Assembly: GCF_021233055.1 (NCBI RefSeq)
Contig: NZ_CP089538.1
Span: 3,178,501-3,242,500 of the forward strand
Length of the DNA: 64,000 bases
DNA from: Spirosoma oryzicola
GTDB lineage: Bacteria > Bacteroidota > Bacteroidia > Cytophagales > Spirosomataceae
Reading direction: 5' to 3'
The notes under the pieces were generated by a model. That model was not told the DNA's origin, ran no database searches, and saw only the letters and a program-made list of their open reading frames with translations. Below, one piece after another: positions 1 to 7,697 of the stretch (position 1 is the stretch's first letter; the number at the start of each line of letters is the position of its first letter). A program made the position numbers and the translations under genes.

Positions 1-27
1 TGGCCGCATCCCAGCAGGATGCGGCCA
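1..27. terminator. Hairpin, probable terminator of a gene outside the window
   Basis: An 11-bp perfect inverted repeat (1-11 and 17-27) encloses a 5-nt loop and is followed by a short T-containing stretch. No gene in the window ends here, so it probably terminates a gene lying to the left. The stem is seen directly; the role is inferred. Confidence 0.55.
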
Positions 28-318
28 TTTGGTTAACAATTCACCTAGACTTTATGCGCTTAAAACGCTTTCCCTATACTTGGAGGACCGTCAACACAAT
101 CAACTGTTAGGATTTGGTCCCGGATGAAGCTGAAACCAAAAGCCAGTTCATTTCTTACCGAATTACTAGTGATCATCCGCTTATACCGTTCTAATGCATA
201 CCACTTCGCTTATTTTCGCCAACAACCGGTGACGCTTTGGGTTACTCTTATAGAGGCCACTGTGTCCGTTGCTGGACACGCATCAAACCCATGTGGCTTT
301 TACTACTACCGAAACGTT

Positions 319-1284
319 ATGGAAAAGGACACAAACAAAAAATTCTTTGCCAACATTGTCCCGATACTCAAGGACTCTTTTAACGGCTTTTTGGATGATC
401 GCTGCCTGAAACTAAGCGCAGCTCTTGCCTACTATACGGTGTTTTCGCTGGCCCCGCTGCTGGTGTTGATTATTTCGCTGATCAGCGTTTTTCTCGGCCA
501 GGAAGCTATTCAGGGGGAAATTTTTTCGCAACTCAACGGACTGGTGGGCAACGAAGCGGCCAAACAGATTCAGGATATGATCAAGAGTGTAGAGCTATCA
601 GGCAAAACGAACACGGCCTTGGCTATCGGGATTGTCACATTGTTACTGGGTGCCACCAGTATTTTCGTAGAAATTCAAGATTCCGTCAATATGATCTGGC
701 GGGTTAAGGCGAAACCAAAACGCGGCTGGTTAAAACTCGTCAAGGATCGTCTGCTTTCGTCGTCGTTAATCATCAGCTTGGGCTTCCTGCTCCTGGTATC
801 GTTGATTGTCAACGGTCTTGTACTGGCCTTGAGTGGTTTCCTTACTCGCTACATTCCAGGTCTTGGCGTTTTCCTGATCAGTGCGATTAACCTGGCTATT
901 AGCACCGGGGTCGTCGCAGTGCTCTTCGGCGTTATTTTCAAAGTATTACCCGACGCCAAAATTGCCTGGAAAGACGTGCGCTGGGGTGCGTTCTTTACGG
1001 CTTTGCTGTTCATGCTGGGTCGCTACCTCATCGGTCTGTACATCGAAACGACTAGTACTAGTTCGGCTTACGGAGCTGCCGGTTCGCTCATTGTTATCCT
1101 GACCTGGATCTACTACACGGCAGCCATCCTGTACTTTGGCGCGGAATTCACGCAGGCCTACGCAAACCACGTCGGCATTCGGATCGAACCGGCAGACTAT
1201 GCCGTGTACGTCGAGCAAACCGAACGGGAACGCACCGACGTTAAAAGTATTCCCGTTGAGCAGAAAGCGGCTTCAAGTCGTTAA
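319..1284 (+). CDS. YihY/BrkB (UPF0761) family inner-membrane protein
   Basis: A 321-residue integral membrane protein. A conserved family block (SAALAYYTVFSLAPL, about residues 33-47) opens the first membrane segment, and about five more hydrophobic segments follow at roughly 98-118, 146-172, 178-205, 217-237 and 250-272. The C-terminal tail is charged and cytoplasmic. The family was once called ribonuclease BN by mistake; its biochemical role is unknown. The reading frame is open back to 124, but the extra 65 residues are basic and low in similarity to anything typical of the family, so the ATG at 319 is preferred. The gene stands alone, followed by a strong terminator. Family assignment is firm, function is not. 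Confidence 0.85.
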   Translation: MEKDTNKKFFANIVPILKDSFNGFLDDRCLKLSAALAYYTVFSLAPLLVLIISLISVFLGQEAIQGEIFSQLNGLVGNEAAKQIQDMIKSVELSGKTNTALAIGIVTLLLGATSIFVEIQDSVNMIWRVKAKPKRGWLKLVKDRLLSSSLIISLGFLLLVSLIVNGLVLALSGFLTRYIPGLGVFLISAINLAISTGVVAVLFGVIFKVLPDAKIAWKDVRWGAFFTALLFMLGRYLIGLYIETTSTSSAYGAAGSLIVILTWIYYTAAILYFGAEFTQAYANHVGIRIEPADYAVYVEQTERERTDVKSIPVEQKAASSR

Positions 1285-1347
1285 TTCGACGTAAATAATG
1301 AATTTTATTCATTGATAGTCAATCAATTAATAGTCATTTTTGTGTCG

Positions 1348-1377
1348 TTTTTTGTCATCCCGAGGAACGACAAAAAA
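1348..1377. repeat. Short REP-like hairpin, related to the repeats at 7586 and 15111
   Basis: Arms TTTTTTGTC (1348-1356) and GACAAAAAA (1369-1377) enclose a 12-nt loop. The same arms bound the nested hairpin at 15147-15208, and the 13-nt string CCCGAGGAACGAC (1359-1371) recurs exactly at 15174-15186. It looks like a deleted or minimal member of the same intergenic family. Confidence 0.5.
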
Positions 1378-1418
1378 TAACCATTATTCACGTTAATTCA
1401 GGGCGTTTTCTGTTGTTG

Positions 1419-1455
1419 ACAGCCTTTCGTTTGCAAACGAAAGGCTGTTTTTTTA
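1419..1455 (+). terminator. Rho-independent terminator after the YihY gene
   Basis: A perfect 30-nt palindrome (1419-1448) runs straight into seven T residues (1448-1454). The U-tract is on the plus side, so it serves the YihY gene; it also separates that gene from the convergent esterase that ends at 1464. Confidence 0.8.
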
Positions 1456-1463
1456 TGCGTTTT

Positions 1464-2357
1464 CTACCGTTGGGTGGCGGCCACAAACCGAAGCAAATCC
1501 TGATAGATGATGTTCTTCTTCCAGAACAACTGCGTGACCATCGCGATGTGTTTTTTGCGGGGCAACTCCGTGAACTCATACTTTACACCCACTTCCTTGA
1601 GCCGCTGACTGAACTTGCGGGCGCTCCGAGCAATACTTGGATACGTACGCTCCCCTACAAATAGCAGCATGGGCGGTGTACGGGCATCGACATGGTACAG
1701 AGCCGATACCGCCCGCCAGACCGCCGGGTCTTTTCCGAACGGAATGAGGTATTTTTCGTCGTCAGGGTATTCCATTTTTTGCAGGTAATCATACATATCG
1801 AGTCCCGCCGGATCATCGAGGATTGCCCCTTTGATGGGATTGCGATCCAAACCCAGTTTCGTAAAATACGCATCGTCGGTAGCGAGCAGGGCCGCCAGTC
1901 CGCCCCCCGCCGAATGTCCCATCACAAAAATCCGACCCGGATCACCACCGTATTCGGAGATGTGCTGCGCTGCCCAGCGAACCGCCCTGGCACAGTCGTC
2001 CGCTTGCTCCGGTACTTCTACATCAGGGGAAAGCCGGTAGTTGATCACGACAGCCACCACACCTTGCTTAGCCAATCGTCGCCCGATAAATGCGTACAGG
2101 CTCTTGCGGCCACTATTCCAGTTTCCGCCGTGAATAAACACCACAACCGGGCGACCCAAAACCACTTTATCGGTAGGCGCATACACATCAAGCTGATGCC
2201 GCTCGGCATCATAGTCGGGATAATCAGCGTTCACGTACGCAATATCCTTGGTTCGCCGACTGGCGCGGGCAAACGTGTATTCATTCGCCAAAATTAAAAC
2301 GGTCAATAGTACAAACAGGGTAACGGGCGCAAGCGCGAAAAAGCGAAAGAAAGTCAT
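1464..2357 (-). CDS. Alpha/beta hydrolase of the BD-FAE / carboxylesterase type
   Basis: A 297-residue hydrolase with an N-terminal hydrophobic anchor or signal segment (about residues 8-26). The oxyanion-hole motif HGGNW is at 76-80 and the nucleophile elbow GHSAGG at 147-152 (Ser149), as in esterases of the HSL/BD-FAE group that hydrolyse short acyl or formyl esters. A candidate catalytic histidine lies near the C-terminus (KKHIAM). The usual acidic residue after the sixth strand falls in a GERTYP context, so Glu may replace Asp. The ATG at 2357 starts directly before the hydrophobic segment; the open frame further upstream (to 2600) would overlap the rhamnose cassette promoter and is rejected. 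Substrate unknown. Confidence 0.8.
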   Translation of the reverse strand: MTFFRFFALAPVTLFVLLTVLILANEYTFARASRRTKDIAYVNADYPDYDAERHQLDVYAPTDKVVLGRPVVVFIHGGNWNSGRKSLYAFIGRRLAKQGVVAVVINYRLSPDVEVPEQADDCARAVRWAAQHISEYGGDPGRIFVMGHSAGGGLAALLATDDAYFTKLGLDRNPIKGAILDDPAGLDMYDYLQKMEYPDDEKYLIPFGKDPAVWRAVSALYHVDARTPPMLLFVGERTYPSIARSARKFSQRLKEVGVKYEFTELPRKKHIAMVTQLFWKKNIIYQDLLRFVAATQR

Positions 2358-2528
2358 TATTGAAAGCGAACGGAGTAAACCCGCTTCAGGTATACAAACT
2401 CGATTCGGGATTTGTTCTGTTCTCGTTCTGCTTTCCCCACCTGAATTCTTTTTGCAAAACACGACGTAACGGTTCGGTAACAAATACCAACAGTAGGACA
2501 GTACAGGAAAGCCCTTCTCCGTGTGTCT

Positions 2529-2536
2529 ACTACATT
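2529..2536 (+). promoter_or_regulatory. Candidate -7 element of the rhamnose cassette
   Basis: TACATTTG matches the Bacteroidota -7 consensus TAnnTTTG. It would start transcription around 2543, about 47 nt before the first ATG of the cassette. No good TTG is seen 17-19 nt upstream, so the call is weak. Confidence 0.3.
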
Positions 2537-2589
2537 TGGTCAAATCAAAAAGCGAAACACACACCGCTGCTTCCGGCGGCTTATCAACT

Positions 2590-4710
2590 ATGTCAACCAC
2601 GACAAAATCATTTCAGCACGTCAGTTATTTATGGGATGAAGCCAAAGCGGCAGAACTGGCTGGCGACGAGGTAGGGCTGTTAATTTACCGGTCTAACCTG
2701 CTCGGGGCCGATCTGCGCCTGACCAACTACGGGGGCGGCAATACGTCCTGCAAAGCGACGGCTAAAGATCCGCTAACGGGTCAGGACACCGAAGTTATGT
2801 GGGTAAAAGGGTCCGGTGGTGACTTGGGTACGCTAAAACGCAGCGGACTGGCGGCTTTGTACGTAGACCGTCTGCGGAGCCTTAAAACCATTTACCGGGG
2901 GCTCGAATTCGAGGATGAAATGGTCGAGCTGTTCAACCACTGCATTTTCGATCTGTCGTCAAAAGCGCCGTCTATCGATACCCCCCTGCACGGTTTTCTG
3001 CCGTTCAAGCACATCGACCACCTCCACCCCGACGCAGCCATTGCCATCGCAGCAGCCAAGGACGGCAAACAGATTGTGCAGGATTTATTCGGTGGTACAC
3101 TCGGCTGGGTAGACTGGCAACGTCCCGGCTTTGATCTGGGTCTGAAACTGGAAGCGTGCGTTCAGGCCAATCCGGGCATCCAGGGTATTTTCCTCGGTTC
3201 GCACGGTTTGTTTACCTGGGGCGACACGGCGTACGAAAGCTACGTTAACACGCTGGAAGTCATTGAACGGTGCGCCGAATACCTCGAAGAAAACTACGGC
3301 AAAAAAGGGCCTATTTTCGGGGGTACGAAATTGGAATCCGTCGAAAAAGACGACCGGTTGAAACAGGCTGCGGCACTGGCTCCCATCCTGCGCGGGTTCT
3401 GCTCGAATCAGCAACCGATGGTCGGCCACTTTACCGACGACGACCGCGTTTTGCAATTTATCAACTCGGCGGATCTTGACCGGCTGGCTCCGATGGGTAC
3501 CTCCTGCCCCGACCACTTTCTGCGCACAAAAATTAGTCCGCTCGTGCTGGAACTGGCTCCCAACGACGACTTGTCCGACGCGCAGGCTGTCAAAGCGAAA
3601 CTAACCCCGGCGTTTGAGGCCTACCGGGCCATGTACGAGGATTATTACAACACCTGCAAGCATCCCAACAGCCCAGCCATTCGCGACAAAAATCCGGTGG
3701 TCATTCTGTATCCGGGGGTGGGTATGTTCACCTTCGCCAAAGACAAGCAGACCGCCCGCGTAGCCGCCGAATTTTACATCAACGCCATCAACGTAATGCG
3801 CGGGGCCGAGGCCATTTCGGAATACACATCGCTACCTCGTCAGGAAGCGTTTAACATCGAGTACTGGCTTTTGGAAGAAGCCAAGCTGCAACGGATGCCG
3901 AAACCCAAGCCGCTGACGGGCCGGATTGCCTTGGTTACGGGCAGTGCGGGTGGTATCGGTAAAGCAATCGCCAAACGGTTTCAGGCCGAAGGGGCCGTGG
4001 TGGTCATCAACGACAACGACGCCGACCGGCTGAAAGGAGCCGATGACGAATTCAACCAGCAGTACGGCAAGGACGCTTACGCATCGGCGCTCCTCGACGT
4101 TACGGATGGCGCAAGCATTCGGAAAGCCTACGATGTGGCGGCACTGGCATTCGGTGGTGTAGACATTGTGGTCAACTGCGCCGGTCTGTCGATTTCCAAA
4201 CCCATTGAAGAGCATACCGAGAAAGACTGGGACTTGCTGTACGATGTACTCGTAAAAGGCCAGTTTCTGGTAACCCAGCAAGGAGTCGAGATCATGCGCA
4301 AACAAGCGATTGGGGGCGACGTACTGAACATCGTCAGCAAGAACGCCCTGGTGTCGGGTCCCAACAACGCGGGCTACGGATCGGCCAAAGCCGCGCAACT
4401 GCACCTGAGCCGACTGAATGCCGCCGAACTGGGCAAAGACCACATCCGGGTGAACGTGATCAACCCCGACGCGGTCATTTCCGATAGTAAAATCTGGGCG
4501 GGAGCCTGGGCCGAAGGTCGCGCCAAAGCCTACGGCGTAACGGTCGAGGAATTGCCTGCCTACTACGCCAAACGTACCCTCTTGAACGAGATCATTTTGC
4601 CCGACGACATTGCCAATGCGTGCTTTGCCTTTGTCGGTGGCCTGCTGAACAAATCGACGGGTAACGTACTGAACGTTGACGGTGGCGTAGCAATGGCTTT
4701 TGTTCGATAA
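2590..4710 (+). CDS. Bifunctional rhamnulose-1-phosphate aldolase / short-chain (lactaldehyde) dehydrogenase
   Basis: A 706-residue two-domain cytoplasmic enzyme of the RhaEW type. The N-terminal half is a class II aldolase (GGGNTS at 48-53, GSGGDLGTL at about 75-83, a His-rich metal site in FKHIDHLHPDA) that splits L-rhamnulose 1-phosphate into dihydroxyacetone phosphate and L-lactaldehyde. The C-terminal part is a short-chain dehydrogenase with the Rossmann motif TGSAGGIG (about 449-456), NCAG, and catalytic YGSAK at about 596-600, which would oxidise or reduce the lactaldehyde. The fusion is a known Bacteroidota and Bacillota arrangement. It is first of three plus-strand genes, 19 nt before the isomerase. 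ATG at 2590 is chosen because the protein family starts there; no Shine-Dalgarno sequence is present. Confidence 0.92.
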   Translation: MSTTTKSFQHVSYLWDEAKAAELAGDEVGLLIYRSNLLGADLRLTNYGGGNTSCKATAKDPLTGQDTEVMWVKGSGGDLGTLKRSGLAALYVDRLRSLKTIYRGLEFEDEMVELFNHCIFDLSSKAPSIDTPLHGFLPFKHIDHLHPDAAIAIAAAKDGKQIVQDLFGGTLGWVDWQRPGFDLGLKLEACVQANPGIQGIFLGSHGLFTWGDTAYESYVNTLEVIERCAEYLEENYGKKGPIFGGTKLESVEKDDRLKQAAALAPILRGFCSNQQPMVGHFTDDDRVLQFINSADLDRLAPMGTSCPDHFLRTKISPLVLELAPNDDLSDAQAVKAKLTPAFEAYRAMYEDYYNTCKHPNSPAIRDKNPVVILYPGVGMFTFAKDKQTARVAAEFYINAINVMRGAEAISEYTSLPRQEAFNIEYWLLEEAKLQRMPKPKPLTGRIALVTGSAGGIGKAIAKRFQAEGAVVVINDNDADRLKGADDEFNQQYGKDAYASALLDVTDGASIRKAYDVAALAFGGVDIVVNCAGLSISKPIEEHTEKDWDLLYDVLVKGQFLVTQQGVEIMRKQAIGGDVLNIVSKNALVSGPNNAGYGSAKAAQLHLSRLNAAELGKDHIRVNVINPDAVISDSKIWAGAWAEGRAKAYGVTVEELPAYYAKRTLLNEIILPDDIANACFAFVGGLLNKSTGNVLNVDGGVAMAFVR

Positions 4711-4729
4711 ACTTCAATCCTAAACCCTT

Positions 4730-6004
4730 ATGCAACTCGAATCGTATCAAATTGCCGACCATAACAACAGCCTTCAGGAAAGTCACCAGCGTAAACTGGC
4801 GTACTGGACCGAAGAACTGGCGAACGCGGAAGCGATCATTGCAAAACTTATTGATTTTCAGATCGCTATTCCGAGCTGGGCGCTGGGAACGGGTGGCACT
4901 CGCTTCGGGCGGTTCGCCGGGGGCGGTGAGCCGCGTTCCCTGGAAGAAAAGCTCGAAGACATCGGTTTGCTGCACGCCCTGAACCAGTCGAGCGGAGCCA
5001 TTTCGCTGCACATTCCCTGGGATATTCCGACGGACCCCGAAGCAATCAAACAACTAGCCGCTCAGCATGGTATCCGGTTCGATGCCATGAACTCGAACAC
5101 GTTTCAGGATCAGCCGGACCAGCCGCTCAGCTATAAGTTCGGGTCGTTGCAGCACGTCGATCCGGCGGTTCGGCAGCAGGCTATCGACCACAACATCGAG
5201 GTAATTCGGCACGGTATTGCGCTTGGCTCCGATTCGCTGACGGTCTGGCTGTCGGATGGGTCCTGTTTTCCGGGTCAGCTCAATTTCCGCAAGGCGTTTG
5301 ACCGGACATTAGGCAGCCTTCAGGCGATCTACGAAGCCCTGCCCGACGACTGGAAACTGCTCGTTGAATACAAAGCCTACGAACCGAATTTTTATTCGAC
5401 TACGATTGGCGACTGGGGTTCGTCGTTGCTGTACGCCACCAAGCTCGGTCCCAAAGCCTACACGCTGGTCGATCTGGGTCACCACCTGCCCAATGCCAAC
5501 ATCGAGCAAATCGTTGCTATTCTGCTGAACGAGAAAAAACTCGGCGGTTTTCATTTTAACGACTCCAAATACGGGGACGACGATTTAACGGCGGGCAGCA
5601 TCAAACCCTACCAGCTGTTTCTGATCTTCAACGAACTCGTTGACGGATTGGACGCGCGCGGTCTGGATCACGCAACGAGTCTGGGCTGGATGATCGACGC
5701 TTCGCACAACGTGAAAGACCCGCTGGAAGATTTGCTCCAATCCGTTGAAGCGATCCAACTGGCCTACGCGCAGGCGCTGCTGGTCGATCGGGTGGCCCTG
5801 GAAGAAGCACGGGAAGCCAACGATGTCGTTCGGGCGCAGGAGATCTTGCAGGAAGCGTTCCGTACCGACATTCGACCGCTGGTAGCCGAAGCCCGTCGGC
5901 GGGCGGGCGGTGCGCTCCAACCGCTGGCTTTATTTCGCCAGTTAGCCGTCCGCCAGAAGCTTATCGGCGAACGCGGTGCCAAGACCATCGCCACCGGTTT
6001 ATAA
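4730..6004 (+). CDS. rhaI: L-rhamnose isomerase, Pseudomonas stutzeri-like TIM-barrel type
   Basis: A 424-residue TIM-barrel sugar isomerase converting L-rhamnose to L-rhamnulose. Family signatures visible include HIPWDIPTD, the metal-binding VEYKAYEP segment, VDLGHH and HFNDSKYGDDDL, which carry the Glu, Asp and His ligands of the divalent metal site. This is the RhaI group (P. stutzeri, Bacillus, Bacteroidota) and not the E. coli RhaA fold subgroup. It lies 19 nt after the aldolase/dehydrogenase gene and should be cotranscribed. A perfect hairpin follows 4 nt after the stop codon, which may reduce readthrough into the kinase gene. Assignment rests on motifs and on the cassette context. Confidence 0.9.
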   Translation: MQLESYQIADHNNSLQESHQRKLAYWTEELANAEAIIAKLIDFQIAIPSWALGTGGTRFGRFAGGGEPRSLEEKLEDIGLLHALNQSSGAISLHIPWDIPTDPEAIKQLAAQHGIRFDAMNSNTFQDQPDQPLSYKFGSLQHVDPAVRQQAIDHNIEVIRHGIALGSDSLTVWLSDGSCFPGQLNFRKAFDRTLGSLQAIYEALPDDWKLLVEYKAYEPNFYSTTIGDWGSSLLYATKLGPKAYTLVDLGHHLPNANIEQIVAILLNEKKLGGFHFNDSKYGDDDLTAGSIKPYQLFLIFNELVDGLDARGLDHATSLGWMIDASHNVKDPLEDLLQSVEAIQLAYAQALLVDRVALEEAREANDVVRAQEILQEAFRTDIRPLVAEARRRAGGALQPLALFRQLAVRQKLIGERGAKTIATGL

Positions 6005-6007
6005 GTG

Positions 6008-6055
6008 ATACCGGTTACGGAACGCAACCGTCATGCGTTCCGTAACCGGTATTTT
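6008..6055 (+). terminator. Perfect 19-bp hairpin inside the rhamnose cassette
   Basis: Arms 6008-6026 and 6034-6052 are exact reverse complements with a 7-nt loop and are followed by TTT. It stands between the isomerase stop and the kinase start, so it could act as a partial terminator or as an mRNA-stabilising 3' end for the first two genes. Confidence 0.7.
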
Positions 6056-6085
6056 CGATCATTCTTATTGCCTACCCCCCGCCCT

Positions 6086-7507
6086 ATGCCTGCAACGCCT
6101 GTTATCGCCATTTTCGACGTTGGCAAGACGAATAAAAAACTGTTTTTGTTTAATGAGCAATACGACATTGTCTGGGAAAAGACGACGCAGTTTGACGAAA
6201 CGGCCGACGATGACGGTGACCCCTGCGAAGACGTAGCGCGGTTGGCGGATTGGGTACGCGATTCGTTGCAGGAGGCTGAAAAACTCAATGAATTCACGAT
6301 CAGAGCCGTCAACTTTTCCGCTTACGGAGCCAGTTTTGTCCATCTGGATACGGATGGTAACGTAGTGGGTCACCTGTACAATTACCTCAAGCCATTTCCA
6401 GCAGCGTTACGGCGGCAATTTTACGCAACCTATGGCAGCGAAAGCGACCTATCGGTGCAAACGGCCTCACCCGCGCTGGATAGCCTGAATTCGGGTCTGA
6501 TGCTGTATCGGCTCAAGCACGATAAACCGGCGCTATTTACTCGCACCACGTGTTCGCTGCACTTACCGCAGTACCTGAGCTACCTCGTTACGGGGCAATG
6601 CTTCTCGGATCTGACCAGCATTGGCTGTCACACGATGCTATGGGATTTCGTAAAAAACGATTACCACGACTGGGTAAAAGCGGAAGGAATCGACCAACGT
6701 CTGGCTCCGATTTTCCCGTCGGATGCCGTGGTATCGACCCACGATACGACCTTGCCGTATCCGGTTGGCATTGGTCTGCACGATAGTTCGGCGGCTCTCA
6801 TTCCGTACCTGGCTTCGTTTCAGGACGCACCCTTTATCTTGATCTCAACCGGTACCTGGTCGATCAGCATGAACCCGTTCAATACCAGCCCGATCTCACC
6901 CGAAGAATTGCAGTATGATTGTTTGTGCTACCTGCATTACAAAGGTCATCCCGTGAAAGCATCGCGCTTGTTTGCGGGTTACGAACACGAACAGCAGACT
7001 AAACGACTGGCGGAGTATTTCAACGCGCCCGTTGACTATTACAAAACGGTTGCCTACAATCCAGGCACCATCCAGTCGTTGCGCACCAACCGGCCCGATT
7101 CCGGCACCAATTTCGATCAGGTAAAAAACCCACCCATGCAGGAATCGCTGTTCGGCTACCGGGATCTAGCTCATTTTCAAACGTACGAAGAAGCGTATCA
7201 TCAGCTGATGCTGGACATCGTGGCTCAGCAGTTGATTTCGACGGATCTGGTGCTTGAAAATTCACCCGTCAAGCGGTTATTTGTGGATGGCGGATTCAGC
7301 AAAAACCCGATTTACATGGCTTTGCTGGCAACGGCTTTTCCGCAAACGGACGTGTATGCCGCTTCGGTAGCGCAGGCGACCGCGTTAGGTGCCGCCCTGG
7401 CTATTCATCAGCACTGGAACAAGCAGCCTATTCCGACCGAAATCATCCAATTGAAACTGTACACCGCTGACTCCGTAGCTAGTTCGTCGCCATTGACCAA
7501 CCGGTAA
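6086..7507 (+). CDS. rhaB: L-rhamnulokinase-like FGGY carbohydrate kinase
   Basis: A 473-residue FGGY-family sugar kinase, expected to phosphorylate L-rhamnulose at O1 with ATP. The N-terminal phosphate-1 loop AIFDVGKTNKK (about residues 8-18), the adenosine-region STGTWSIS and the late VDGGFSKNP motif are characteristic of the ASKHA fold. Substrate is inferred from its neighbours, since FGGY kinases cannot be assigned by motif alone. The ATG at 6086 precedes the kinase core directly; the upstream open frame (from 6005) runs through the hairpin and is rejected. It completes the pathway rhamnose to rhamnulose to rhamnulose 1-phosphate to DHAP plus lactaldehyde. No rhamnose transporter, mutarotase or regulator is adjacent. 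Confidence 0.88.
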   Translation: MPATPVIAIFDVGKTNKKLFLFNEQYDIVWEKTTQFDETADDDGDPCEDVARLADWVRDSLQEAEKLNEFTIRAVNFSAYGASFVHLDTDGNVVGHLYNYLKPFPAALRRQFYATYGSESDLSVQTASPALDSLNSGLMLYRLKHDKPALFTRTTCSLHLPQYLSYLVTGQCFSDLTSIGCHTMLWDFVKNDYHDWVKAEGIDQRLAPIFPSDAVVSTHDTTLPYPVGIGLHDSSAALIPYLASFQDAPFILISTGTWSISMNPFNTSPISPEELQYDCLCYLHYKGHPVKASRLFAGYEHEQQTKRLAEYFNAPVDYYKTVAYNPGTIQSLRTNRPDSGTNFDQVKNPPMQESLFGYRDLAHFQTYEEAYHQLMLDIVAQQLISTDLVLENSPVKRLFVDGGFSKNPIYMALLATAFPQTDVYAASVAQATALGAALAIHQHWNKQPIPTEIIQLKLYTADSVASSSPLTNR

Positions 7508-7585
7508 AGCTCGTTACAAGCCGTTATCATCGCCCCAGACTCTTTTTTAGAGACTATTCAAAAATTTGTTTTATACCATTTCCAT

Positions 7586-7693
7586 CCTGGCTCCGGCGAA
7601 ATGGCCCGATGCCAAGACCGGGTCGCCGGGCCGGGTGGCCGGAGCCAGGACAAAAAACGTCCACTTCGGTTCGTCAGGACAAAATTTAGACAG
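7586..7693 (-). repeat. Intergenic nested-hairpin repeat, copy A
   Basis: On the minus strand, 67 nt from 7693 to 7627 match 15111-15177 with 59 identities by hand alignment (about 88%). The remaining part forms a hairpin with 12-bp perfect outer arms (7586-7597 and 7638-7649) and inner G+C-rich arms. It abuts the 3' end of the phosphoesterase gene. It has no coding potential and behaves like a REP or MITE-type element. Confidence 0.75.
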
Positions 7694-7697
7694 CCTC

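Noticed and set aside
3832..4443. 203-codon open frame on the minus strand inside the aldolase/dehydrogenase gene
   Set aside because: It lies fully inside a strongly supported gene, has no recognisable domain, and is typical of antisense openness in GC-rich DNA.
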